Assembly: GCF_012933445.1 (NCBI RefSeq)
Contig: NZ_JABBNC010000006.1
Location: 124,001-188,000, forward strand
DNA from: Actinoplanes sp. TBRC 11911
GTDB taxonomy: Bacteria; Actinomycetota; Actinomycetes; Mycobacteriales; Micromonosporaceae
DNA: 64,000 nt
Direction of reading: 5' to 3'
Made by a program: the position numbers and the translations under genes. Below the pieces are notes generated by a model. The model saw only the letters and a program-made list of their open reading frames with translations, was not told where the DNA came from and did no database searches. Of this stretch, positions 8,936 through 16,325 are shown piece by piece; position 1 is the stretch's first letter, and each line of letters begins with the position of its first letter.

Positions 8936-9442
8936 ATGGAAAACCAGGAAAGCGATCGCGACCGCGGCCAGGACCCGATCGTGGCACGGCTCCGGCCCGA
9001 TCCGGCCCAGCCTGCGGTGCGGACCACCACGTTGCGCGGGTTCCTCGGTGACAGCGAGCTGGACGGTCACCGCCGCATCTACTTCACCAGAACCCTCGAC
9101 TACTACGCGGAGTTCCGCAACGACGACGTGCTGCAGATCAGGTCGATCCCGGCCGACCAGTCGCCGTTCCCCGGCGAGGAGGCGTCGGTGGTGGACCTGC
9201 TGCCAGGTGTCCGCGTCAACTACGTCCGGGCTCGTATCACCGCGGAAACGGCGCCGTTCGAACTCGACATCCAGCCGGCGTCCAGCCGGTTCTGGGGTAC
9301 CGAGGAACCCGGCTTCACCGACTCGGTGATCAGCCCCTCATGTGACATCTTCGACACCTCATGCACCGGCGCGGGATGCGGCGACCCCAACCCGGCACCG
9401 ACCGTCCTCGACTGTCCGGTCCCTCCCCGACGTCGGCGCTGA
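8936..9442 (+). CDS. Lanthipeptide precursor with FxLD box and an extended N-terminal domain
   Basis: The 168-residue product starts at ATG 8936 behind GAGGAG. Residues 108-111 read F-E-L-D, matching the FNLD/FxLD recognition box of class I leaders. Downstream is a candidate core with S/T-rich sequence and cysteines at 136, 143, 148 and 160 (S-P-S-C, D-T-S-C, G-A-G-C, L-D-C), ending in P-V-P-P-R-R-R-R. This parallels actinobacterial FxLD lanthipeptides, whose precursors are normally only about 60 residues. Here ~105 residues precede the box, including G-F-L-G-D-S (35-40) and an apparently folded I-Y-F-T-R-T-L-D-Y-Y-A-E-F segment (48-60). It directly follows lanB, so it is the natural substrate of LanB and LanC. 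The leader cleavage site is not obvious. Confidence 0.82.
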   Translation: MENQESDRDRGQDPIVARLRPDPAQPAVRTTTLRGFLGDSELDGHRRIYFTRTLDYYAEFRNDDVLQIRSIPADQSPFPGEEASVVDLLPGVRVNYVRARITAETAPFELDIQPASSRFWGTEEPGFTDSVISPSCDIFDTSCTGAGCGDPNPAPTVLDCPVPPRRRR

Positions 9443-9515
9443 CCACCGGCGACTATTTCGGCGCCACGTGGGGGCCGATCGTGGGCGGGCGAACGGGGTC
9501 CGGTGTAATCACGGC

Positions 9516-11126
9516 ATGCCGCACGCGTCGTCGTTGAATGATTTGATCGGCCGCTATCTGCCGGCGGCCACCGAGGCGTGCCCGATTTTCGCCGAGAACT
9601 CCCTGTTCGAGCCGATCATCGACGGCGTCACCTACTTCACCGAGCTGGCCGAGCACATGGCCGCCCTCGGGCCTCGCGACGCCGTGTACATCGCCGGCTA
9701 CCAGGCCGACCCGCAGGTCGACCTCACCGGGCGCGTCGCCGGTGACGCCGGGTACCGGCCGTTCACCGACGTGCTGGCGGAGAAGGCCGCCGCCGGCACC
9801 GACGTACGCATCGTGCTCAGTGCTGCTGAGTTCTCCGGCGGTGTGCCGTGGCTGCCGGTCGGACCGTTCCGAGCCAACGTTCTCGCGGCGCGGGTGATCC
9901 GGGCGTGGCAGCCGTCGACCCGCGACGTCGCCGGCCCGCCGCTGGAGAACCGTGTCCTGCTCGACTGGTCCGGTCCGCTGCTGGGCTCCAACCACCAGAA
10001 ACTTGTGGTGTTCTGCCACGACGGCGTGCTCACCGCGTACGTCGGTGGTCTGGATCTCTCCCCCAGCCGGTTCGACCACTCGCCGCACCGTCGCCTCCGG
10101 CTCGGCGAACACCGGTGGGGCTGGCACGACGCGGCCGCGCGGCTGCACGGACCGGCGGCCGTACGGGTGCGGGAGACTTTCGGGTTTCGCTGGCAGAACA
10201 CCGCCGCCCTGCCCGCGCGGTACATCGCGAAGAACCTGCCGGAGTATTTCCATCTGCCCACCGGCGGCCTGACCGTGCTCAACCCGCTGAACCCGCCGCG
10301 CGAACTGCCGGCCGTGCCGGACCAGCCGGCGCACCCGGCGGACGGGACCGCGGTGCAGGTGGTGCGTTCCTACCGGACGTGGAGTTTGTACCGCCGGCGC
10401 GGGCTGAGCCGGATGCGCCGGGCGAACGTCGTCCGGGCCGGCATCCACGAGATCTACCACTCGTTGACGGCCGCGATCGGCGCGGCGCAGCGCTACATCT
10501 ACCTCGAGGACCAATACTTCCACGAGGCACCCGGCGGCGACCCGCGGTTCCAGCTCTACGACCGGCTGCGCTCCGCGGCCCGCCGCGGCGTCAAAATCAT
10601 TCTGGTGGGATCCGGCAGGCGGGACCCGGCCGACGGCGGCGACAGCACCGTCCACCCGGTCGTCACCCATGACCTGCGGCGGCGGGTGCTGGACCGGCTT
10701 CCGGCCGCCGCCCGCCGCAACGTGGTCATGTACCGCATCGACAACCTGACCGTGCACACCAAGCTCATGCTGGTCGACGACGTGTTCGCCAGCATCGGAT
10801 CGGCGAACTTCTTCAGCCGCTCGATGGTCGGCACCGACAGCGAGATCACGTCCACCTTCGTCACGACCGGCCCGCTGGTCCGGGACCTACGCGTAAAGCT
10901 GTGGGCCGAGCACCTGCGTACTCCCGTTGACGACCAGCTCACCAGGTCGATGTCCGATCTGGATACGGCCCTGGGCATCTGGCGCCGGGAGTGGCTGCCG
11001 GACGGTCATCCGCCGGACACGTGGCGCCGGGCCGGCCTGCCCGTCGGGTTCGCCCCCGAGGAGTGGGCGCTGACACCGGCGCGCTACTCCCCCGCGGTGT
11101 GGCGCCGCGAGACAAGGCGACGCTGA
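9516..11126 (+). CDS. Phospholipase D-like protein with two HKD motifs
   Basis: The 536-residue protein has two HxKxxxxD active-site motifs: H-Q-K-L-V-V-F-C-H-D near residue 158, and H-T-K-L-M-L-V-D-D near residue 412 followed by A-S-I-G-S-A-N. Such enzymes hydrolyse or transfer phosphodiester bonds, usually of phospholipids, through a covalent phospho-histidine. No signal peptide is visible at ATG 9516, so it is probably cytosolic or peripheral. It lies 73 bp downstream of the lanthipeptide precursor in the same direction, but nothing ties it functionally to that cluster. The substrate cannot be named. Downstream is a repeat-rich stretch of about 1.1 kb. Confidence 0.88.
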   Translation: MPHASSLNDLIGRYLPAATEACPIFAENSLFEPIIDGVTYFTELAEHMAALGPRDAVYIAGYQADPQVDLTGRVAGDAGYRPFTDVLAEKAAAGTDVRIVLSAAEFSGGVPWLPVGPFRANVLAARVIRAWQPSTRDVAGPPLENRVLLDWSGPLLGSNHQKLVVFCHDGVLTAYVGGLDLSPSRFDHSPHRRLRLGEHRWGWHDAAARLHGPAAVRVRETFGFRWQNTAALPARYIAKNLPEYFHLPTGGLTVLNPLNPPRELPAVPDQPAHPADGTAVQVVRSYRTWSLYRRRGLSRMRRANVVRAGIHEIYHSLTAAIGAAQRYIYLEDQYFHEAPGGDPRFQLYDRLRSAARRGVKIILVGSGRRDPADGGDSTVHPVVTHDLRRRVLDRLPAAARRNVVMYRIDNLTVHTKLMLVDDVFASIGSANFFSRSMVGTDSEITSTFVTTGPLVRDLRVKLWAEHLRTPVDDQLTRSMSDLDTALGIWRREWLPDGHPPDTWRRAGLPVGFAPEEWALTPARYSPAVWRRETRRR

Positions 11127-11204
11127 GCGACCGGCCGGCCAGAGAACGTCCGCGTCAGAGGTCGCAGCGCTGATCGACTTGCCGCCAGCATCATCCGGCG
11201 TGTC

Positions 11205-11395
11205 GACGTTGCTGCGTACGCCCGGGCGTGTCGACATCGCCGCATGCGCCATCCCGGCGTTTCGGCATTGCTGCGTACGCCATCCCCGGCCTGCCGACAT
11301 TGCCGCGTACACCATCCCCGGCCTGCCGACATTGCCGCGTACACCATCCCCGGCCTGCCGACATTGCCGCGTACACCATCCGGGCATCTCGACCC
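11205..11395. repeat. Tandem repeat, 32-bp unit, about six copies
   Basis: Three nearly identical units end at 11300, 11332 and 11364, an exact period of 32 bp. The unit can be recognised by CCCCGGCCTGCCGACATTGC followed by CGCGTACACCAT. Upstream, from about 11205, two or three degenerate units (CGTGTCGACGTTGCTGCGTA and CGTTTCGGCATTGCTGCGTA) extend the array. There is no unique spacer between units, so it is a minisatellite and not CRISPR. It lies in the gap between the phospholipase D gene and the heme peroxidase gene, next to copy A of the dispersed hairpin repeat. Confidence 0.85.
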
Positions 11396-11544
11396 AGCTA
11401 CTCGCGTCCTCTTGCGGGCCGGCGCTGCTGACGGCAGCCCAGTGGGTTTCGAAGCCCGGCGACCGCGATCGCAGCGCCGTGGGTCGGGACGGCATCGCCG
11501 CGCGCCGCCAACCGGGCCGCGTCAGCCGGGTCCCCCTCCCCGCC

Positions 11545-11860
11545 TACGAGGCCACAATGTGGGATCTGTGTCCGTTGTGCGGGACTGGCGACCACATCGT
11601 GGCAGCGAGTCCGCAATGTGAGATTGGCGTCCACAGTGGAACATTATTTCCTCCGCCTTCACACCTTTTGTTCAGCCGCTTTCCCCAACATTTCGTAGAC
11701 CTTGGAGAGTTGGGGCTCGTATGTGGGCGTAACTTTCCAAGGTCTCAAGAAGGTCCAGAATGTGGAGGGGTGCGCCACATGGTGGGATCGGCCGACGAAG
11801 TGCGCGTCGACGTGGAGACAGATGCGGCTCGTTGGTCACCGCGGCGGCCGATGCCGGTGG
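11545..11860 (-). repeat. Dispersed hairpin repeat, copy A
   Basis: This stretch matches 50695-51000 over most of its length and, in inverted orientation, the elements at 24.3, 35.2 and 61.7 kb. Its centre is an inverted repeat: CCTTGGAGAGTT at 11700-11711 and AACTTTCCAAGG at 11731-11742, with AGA/TCT extending the stem. The left part contains the shared text TGTGAGATTGGCGTCCACAG. No open reading frame is conserved across the copies, so I treat it as a non-coding repeat of unknown function. Confidence 0.85.
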
Positions 11861-11929
11861 CGGGCCGCAGGTCGCGGACTGCAGCAGGTCGCCGATTACG
11901 GGTTGCCCGTTATCCGCTACTGGTAATGA

Positions 11930-12175
11930 GTGGCGCATTACTGGTTGCGGCTGGCGCATTGCCGGTCGCGGGTGACACACTGCCGATCGCGGGTGACGCA
12001 CTGCCGGTTGCCATCTGACCAGTGCCGTTTCCGGCTGCAGGTGGCGCATTATCGGTCGCCGGCTGCCGGTGGCGCACTGCCGGTCGCCGGGTCAGCAGGG
12101 CCAGTTGCCGGCCGCAGGTGCCGCACTACCAATTGCCGGTTGCGGAAGCCCGACACGCACGGAACCGACAACCGT
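11930..12175. repeat. Degenerate short tandem repeats, about 20-bp unit
   Basis: The stretch is built from variants of a roughly 20-base theme such as GGCGCATTGCCGGTCGCGGG and GACGCACTGCCGGTTGCC, repeated about ten times with drift. It has no plausible gene. It follows copy A of the dispersed repeat and precedes the terminator hairpin of the heme peroxidase gene. Confidence 0.7.
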
Positions 12176-12181
12176 CGCCAC

Positions 12182-12217
12182 CTGCCCGGTCACCCGGTCG
12201 GCCGGGTGACCGGGCAG
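12182..12217 (-). terminator. Perfect 16-bp stem, 4-nt loop, downstream of the heme peroxidase gene
   Basis: CTGCCCGGTCACCCGG (12182-12197) and CCGGGTGACCGGGCAG (12202-12217) are exact complements around TCGG. The hairpin sits 18 bp beyond the stop codon of the minus-strand gene ending at 12235, where an intrinsic terminator is expected. It lacks a T-run, as is common for actinobacterial terminators. Confidence 0.8.
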
Positions 12218-12234
12218 CGGCCGAAGCCGTGACG

Positions 12235-15045
12235 TCAGGTGCCGGCCGAGCGCCAAGGCCCGAACGCATTCCCGTCCGTTGGAAGCACCGCCGCGAGGTC
12301 CGGCGCGTGCCGCCTGATCACGTCGACCAGCGTATTGTCGGCGACCCAGTCCAGGCCGAACTGGGTGTAGATCTCCGGGCGGAAACCCACGGTCAGGAAG
12401 CGGTCGCTCTGCACGCGCCGGGACGCCATCAGCAAGAAGATGCGGAACGCCGTGTCGGAGAAGCCGAAACCCGCGGGTGGCGTCTCGGCGAACATGCCGA
12501 CCATCGTGTCGACCTCGTCGATGCTGCGGTACACGCTCCGCAGGCGGCGGACCGTCTCCGGGTCGGCGCTCAGGTCCTCCCAGCGCTTGATCCGGGGCAT
12601 GTGCAGGGCGGCCCGGAAGTCGTTGTAGCGCGGGACGTCCCGGCGCCGGTTACGCACCAGGTCGACGACCGACATGTCGACTATTTCCCCGTCACGTTCC
12701 AGGGCTTGCAGCGTACGAGGGTAATTGTGCAGTGCGATCGCCCCGGGGTGGGCGATGCCGAACGAGTAGAGGACGTTCGGCAGGCCCAGCGACCGCATCC
12801 GCTCGTCGGCCTTGTCGCCCAGCAGGTCCGCGAGGCCGTGCGAGGCCACGACCTCGCCGGTTGCCGCGTCGTGGAACGTGTAGTCGTCCGGGATCAGCGG
12901 ATGCATCCGGTAGACGGTCACGAACTCCTCGGTCAGCGAGTACGGGACATCGTGGTGATCGGGCAGCCCCTTGGTGATGCCGCGCAACGCCTCGACGTCG
13001 GTCAGCCACAGCCCGAAACGGTCCAGGATGTCGCCGGGCGCCACCCCGTTCCAGTTGATGTTCATGGCCTTGTGCAGCAGCTCGGTGTTCAGGATCGCCG
13101 GCGTCCACTCCACCGTGTGGATCTTCGCGATCAGGGCTGCCACGATCAGCCGGGCGGTCTGGTAGACCCGCTCGTCGGTCCACGACGGGTTGCGTGAACG
13201 CAGCTCGTCGCACAGGACGTTGTGCTCGCGGGCGAACAGCGTGTGCAGACCGCTCAGGCCCAGCCACCACGCCTCGTTGAACCCGGTGACCTCGGCTCCG
13301 CGGATGTCGACCGGCAGGAAGCCCGACGGAGTGAGCCGCAGCTTGGCACCGTCTCGCAACGACCGCGCCTTCGAGGCGTCCATCCCGTACACCTCGGAAC
13401 TGTCCCACCAATGCGACACCACGTTGCCGAAGACGATGCCGTTCACGCCCGGTCCTCGCGCGATGTTGCCGGCGATCCGCATCTCCTGCTCGACCGGGCC
13501 ACCCACGGTGTTCTGCCAGCCGTGCATGCCGGGCGGCAGCGGCACCCGTACGTCGTCGACTCCCAGGGGGTGACGGGCGTGCACCACCCAGTCGTGCACC
13601 TGGAACTGGATCCACGCCGCTGCCAGGACGTTCAGCGACGGGATCGGCTTGAAGACGTCGCGGTGCAGCAGCTCGCGGCTGACCACGATCGGGTTCGGCT
13701 CGTCGAACAGGTCGGGCCGGTGGTCGACGCGCATGTTGCGGCCGAAGGCGGCCCCGACCGCGCCCATGTCCGGCGCCGACAGGTCGTCGAAGCGGCCGCT
13801 CTGGGTGCGGAAGACCCGGGTGTCCTCGGGCGCCGGCGCGGGCACCGGCCGGACCGCGGGCGGCGCCTCGCGGATCTCCGAGTCGATCAAGTTGTCCCGG
13901 CGCAGCACGTCACGCAGCGTGGACAGGTTGAGCAGCGACAGCAGACCGGGCAGCCGGTGCCACTGCACCTTGCGGTTGATCGCGCCGAAGACTCCCCGCA
14001 GGATCGCGCCGCTGGCCCGGTTGCGGACCGGCACCGTGGTCAGGAAGCGCTCCTGGTGCCGGTGCGCCGCGCTGGCGTCGTAGGAGGCCTTGCGCACCCG
14101 GTTGAGGTTGCCGAGCGGCCGGAAGTCCGCCGTCGTGTTCCACGGGTTGAACCGGAGTCCGTTGAGGGCGACGACGTCGCCGGAGCCGGCCGACCGGCGC
14201 CGGATCGTCAGCACCGCGATCACCTCGGGCGGGGCGGACGGTGTGCGCCAGTCCACGGCCGCGTCCTCGATCGGCGTCGAATGAGGATCGCGGAACCGCT
14301 GCACGCAGAGCTCGAACCGGACGTCGCCGTGCTGCAGACGCGAGGCCATCTCGGTGCTGAGGAAGTCCGGGTCGGCCGGGGACGGTGTGGGCGCGGCGGG
14401 AGTGCCGGGGAACGGGCGCAGCAGGTATTGCAGCGCCACCTGCTCACCCCACGTGATCGGGGTGCGGCTCCAATATGTCGTGGTGGCCACGCTGGTGATG
14501 CGCTGGCGGCCGGCGAGCACGTTGCGGACGGCCCGCAGTGTCTCGAACGGGCCGATCACAAAGACCAGCTTCACCAGCCCCAGTACGCGTCCCACGCCGC
14601 CGCCCGCCGTGGCCACCGCGATCTCGGTGAACTGCCGGGCGTCGCGCGCGTGCGACACCGGCGCGCTGGTCATCAGCAGGTCGTGCTGCTCGTCGTCGGA
14701 CACGGTGACCCGCAGGGCCGCGCCGCGCAGGTCGGCCTCGTGGTCGGAGAGGATCCGGCCTTCGGCGTTACTGAACCGCACCGCCGTGCGGTAGACGGCG
14801 CCGGGCTGGGCGTAGCCGACACGCAGGTCGGCGGGCAGGTCCAGGAACTGCAACTCGGCGTCGTCGACCGCGAAGGTCCCCTTGGCCTGGAACCCGGCGG
14901 TGATCGGCCCGCCGCCGCTCGCCTTCCGGTTCTTCAGCTGGGTCCGCATGATCTTGACGGCCATGCGCTCGAACAGCTGCCGTTCCGCCTCCGGCGACCC
15001 GCCGAGAAATGCCTCGCTCCACACTGGCGCCCACCTTCCATTCAC
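12235..15045 (-). CDS. Fusion of a catalase-like domain and an alpha-DOX/COX-like heme peroxidase
   Basis: The 936-residue protein joins two heme enzymes. Residues ~30-345 resemble catalase-related proteins: A-V-R-F-S-N-A-E-G at 88-96 and F-N-P-W-N-T-T-A-D-F-R-P-L-G-N-L near 299-314. The proximal pattern R-x-x-x-Y is R318/Y322. Where catalases have the distal His (F-H-A-K-G type) it reads F-Q-A-K-G at 52-56. Residues ~430-936 resemble animal-type heme peroxidases and fatty-acid dioxygenases. Distal His484 lies in F-Q-V-H-D-W, and Y712/H715 in V-Y-R-M-H-P-L, matching the radical-tyrosine/proximal-histidine spacing of plant alpha-dioxygenase. Fatty-acid oxygenation followed by conversion of the hydroperoxide within one chain is the inference. 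Start is GTG 15045; no signal peptide. Confidence 0.85.
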   Translation of the reverse strand: MNGRWAPVWSEAFLGGSPEAERQLFERMAVKIMRTQLKNRKASGGGPITAGFQAKGTFAVDDAELQFLDLPADLRVGYAQPGAVYRTAVRFSNAEGRILSDHEADLRGAALRVTVSDDEQHDLLMTSAPVSHARDARQFTEIAVATAGGGVGRVLGLVKLVFVIGPFETLRAVRNVLAGRQRITSVATTTYWSRTPITWGEQVALQYLLRPFPGTPAAPTPSPADPDFLSTEMASRLQHGDVRFELCVQRFRDPHSTPIEDAAVDWRTPSAPPEVIAVLTIRRRSAGSGDVVALNGLRFNPWNTTADFRPLGNLNRVRKASYDASAAHRHQERFLTTVPVRNRASGAILRGVFGAINRKVQWHRLPGLLSLLNLSTLRDVLRRDNLIDSEIREAPPAVRPVPAPAPEDTRVFRTQSGRFDDLSAPDMGAVGAAFGRNMRVDHRPDLFDEPNPIVVSRELLHRDVFKPIPSLNVLAAAWIQFQVHDWVVHARHPLGVDDVRVPLPPGMHGWQNTVGGPVEQEMRIAGNIARGPGVNGIVFGNVVSHWWDSSEVYGMDASKARSLRDGAKLRLTPSGFLPVDIRGAEVTGFNEAWWLGLSGLHTLFAREHNVLCDELRSRNPSWTDERVYQTARLIVAALIAKIHTVEWTPAILNTELLHKAMNINWNGVAPGDILDRFGLWLTDVEALRGITKGLPDHHDVPYSLTEEFVTVYRMHPLIPDDYTFHDAATGEVVASHGLADLLGDKADERMRSLGLPNVLYSFGIAHPGAIALHNYPRTLQALERDGEIVDMSVVDLVRNRRRDVPRYNDFRAALHMPRIKRWEDLSADPETVRRLRSVYRSIDEVDTMVGMFAETPPAGFGFSDTAFRIFLLMASRRVQSDRFLTVGFRPEIYTQFGLDWVADNTLVDVIRRHAPDLAAVLPTDGNAFGPWRSAGT

Positions 15046-15120
15046 GACACCACTACGCGAACGGGCGGCGGCCGGGCAAGTTCATTCACCGCGACCGTGA
15101 TCGCGCCAACGTGACCACGG

Positions 15121-16140
15121 TCAACGAGCCGGGCGGGTGGTGCTGCCCCGGACCACGAGGCGTGGCGTCTCGGTGCGGACGCTGCGCCTCGAGGCCGGGT
15201 CGGCGATCACCTCCAGGAGGCTCTCGGCCACCTGCGCGCCCAGCTCGTACGTGTTGCGGGACAGGCAGGTCAGCGCCGGGTGCACGATGCGCGCCAGCAC
15301 CGAGTCGTCGAACGACACGATCGACAGATCCTGCGGGACCGGTACGCCCATCTCCAGCGCGACACCGAGGCCGGCGGCCGCCATCACGTCGCTGTCGTAG
15401 ACGATCGCGGTCGGTGGCGCGGGCCGGGACAGCAGGGCCCGGGTCGCCGCCGCGCCCTGGGCGTCACTGAAATCCGTGGGCAGCGACTCGCTCGACAGGC
15501 CCCGGGACGAGCCGTGCTCGCGAAGCGCCTGCATCCGCCGCGCGGTGTGCTGGTAGAGCGGCGGCCCGGCCACGTGCGCGATCCGGCGATGGTCGAGGGC
15601 GGCCAGATAGTCCACGATGGTCGTCATCGCCTCGTGGTCGTCCACCCACACGCTGGGCAGCTGGTCGGCGACCGCGGGCAGGCCCAGCGTCACGGCCGGG
15701 ATCGCCAGCTCGCGCACCACGTCCAGGCGCGGGTCGGACACCTGCTGGTCGACCAGGACCAGGCCGTCCACGCGGTGCTCGGACGCCCAATCACGATAAA
15801 GGGCGATTTCGGCCGAGGTGTCGCGGACGAGCTGCATCTGCACGGCGATCGACCGGGCCGACAACGCCTCCTGCATGCCGTACAGGATCTGGGTGTAGAA
15901 GTGCTCCGAGCCGAGCGTGCGCGGGTCGCGGGCCAGCACCAGGCCGACCGCCCCGGCCTGTGATCCGCCCAGGGCGCGGGCCGCGCGATGCGGCCGCCAG
16001 TTCATCTCGCGCGCCACCTCGAGGATGCGCGCGCGGGTCGCCTCGCTGACGCCGGGCCGGCCGTTGAGCGCGAACGACACCGCCCCGGGCGACACGCCGA
16101 CGCGCTTGGCGATGTCCGCGATGGTCGGGCGGCTGGCCAC
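15121..16140 (-). CDS. LacI-family transcriptional regulator
   Basis: The 339-residue repressor begins with the helix-turn-helix T-I-A-D-I-A-K-R-V-G-V-S-P-G-A-V-S-F-A-L and hinge helix R-A-A-R-A-L-G. A periplasmic-binding-protein-like sensor domain follows, with conserved F-D-D-S near residue 276. GTG 16140 is preceded by GGGAG with 8-bp spacing. It is transcribed away from the ABC importer and mannosidase operon, and two LacI-type palindromes lie in the shared intergenic region. Local repression of that operon, relieved by a mannose-containing sugar, is the likely role; the effector is inferred from the glycosidases downstream. Confidence 0.92.
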   Translation of the reverse strand: MASRPTIADIAKRVGVSPGAVSFALNGRPGVSEATRARILEVAREMNWRPHRAARALGGSQAGAVGLVLARDPRTLGSEHFYTQILYGMQEALSARSIAVQMQLVRDTSAEIALYRDWASEHRVDGLVLVDQQVSDPRLDVVRELAIPAVTLGLPAVADQLPSVWVDDHEAMTTIVDYLAALDHRRIAHVAGPPLYQHTARRMQALREHGSSRGLSSESLPTDFSDAQGAAATRALLSRPAPPTAIVYDSDVMAAAGLGVALEMGVPVPQDLSIVSFDDSVLARIVHPALTCLSRNTYELGAQVAESLLEVIADPASRRSVRTETPRLVVRGSTTRPAR

Positions 16141-16156
16141 GAAACAATCTCCCCCA

Positions 16157-16172
16157 ACTACACCGGTTTAGT
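16157..16172. promoter_or_regulatory. LacI-type operator 1
   Basis: ACTACACCGGTTTAGT is a 16-bp near-perfect palindrome with the central CG step that LacI-family repressors bind. It lies 17 bp upstream of the lacI-type gene start, so it may serve autoregulation. It shares the ACTA/TAGT ends with operator 2. Confidence 0.75.
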
Positions 16173-16222
16173 CGCGAACACCGGAACCTTACCAGTTAAA
16201 AATCGTCACACCTGAGTCATTG

Positions 16223-16238
16223 ACTATAGCGCTTTAGT
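16223..16238. promoter_or_regulatory. LacI-type operator 2
   Basis: ACTATAGCGCTTTAGT is a 16-bp palindrome with one mismatched pair and a central GC step. It lies 88 bp upstream of the substrate-binding protein start, where it could overlap the operon promoter. Its centre is 66 bp from operator 1, a spacing compatible with looping. Confidence 0.75.
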
Positions 16239-16325
16239 TGCTCACGATGGCTTCCGCCGACGCCACCGACCGGAGCCACCCACCGGCCGGAGGCTGGTCG
16301 ACGACGACCAATGGGAGCTGTGCAT

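Noticed and set aside
11205..11395. CRISPR-like array of 32-bp repeats
   Set aside because: The units abut directly with no unique spacers and no cas genes are nearby; it is a minisatellite.
13222..15114. 630-codon open frame on the plus strand
   Set aside because: Antisense to the heme peroxidase fusion, with no recognisable motif.
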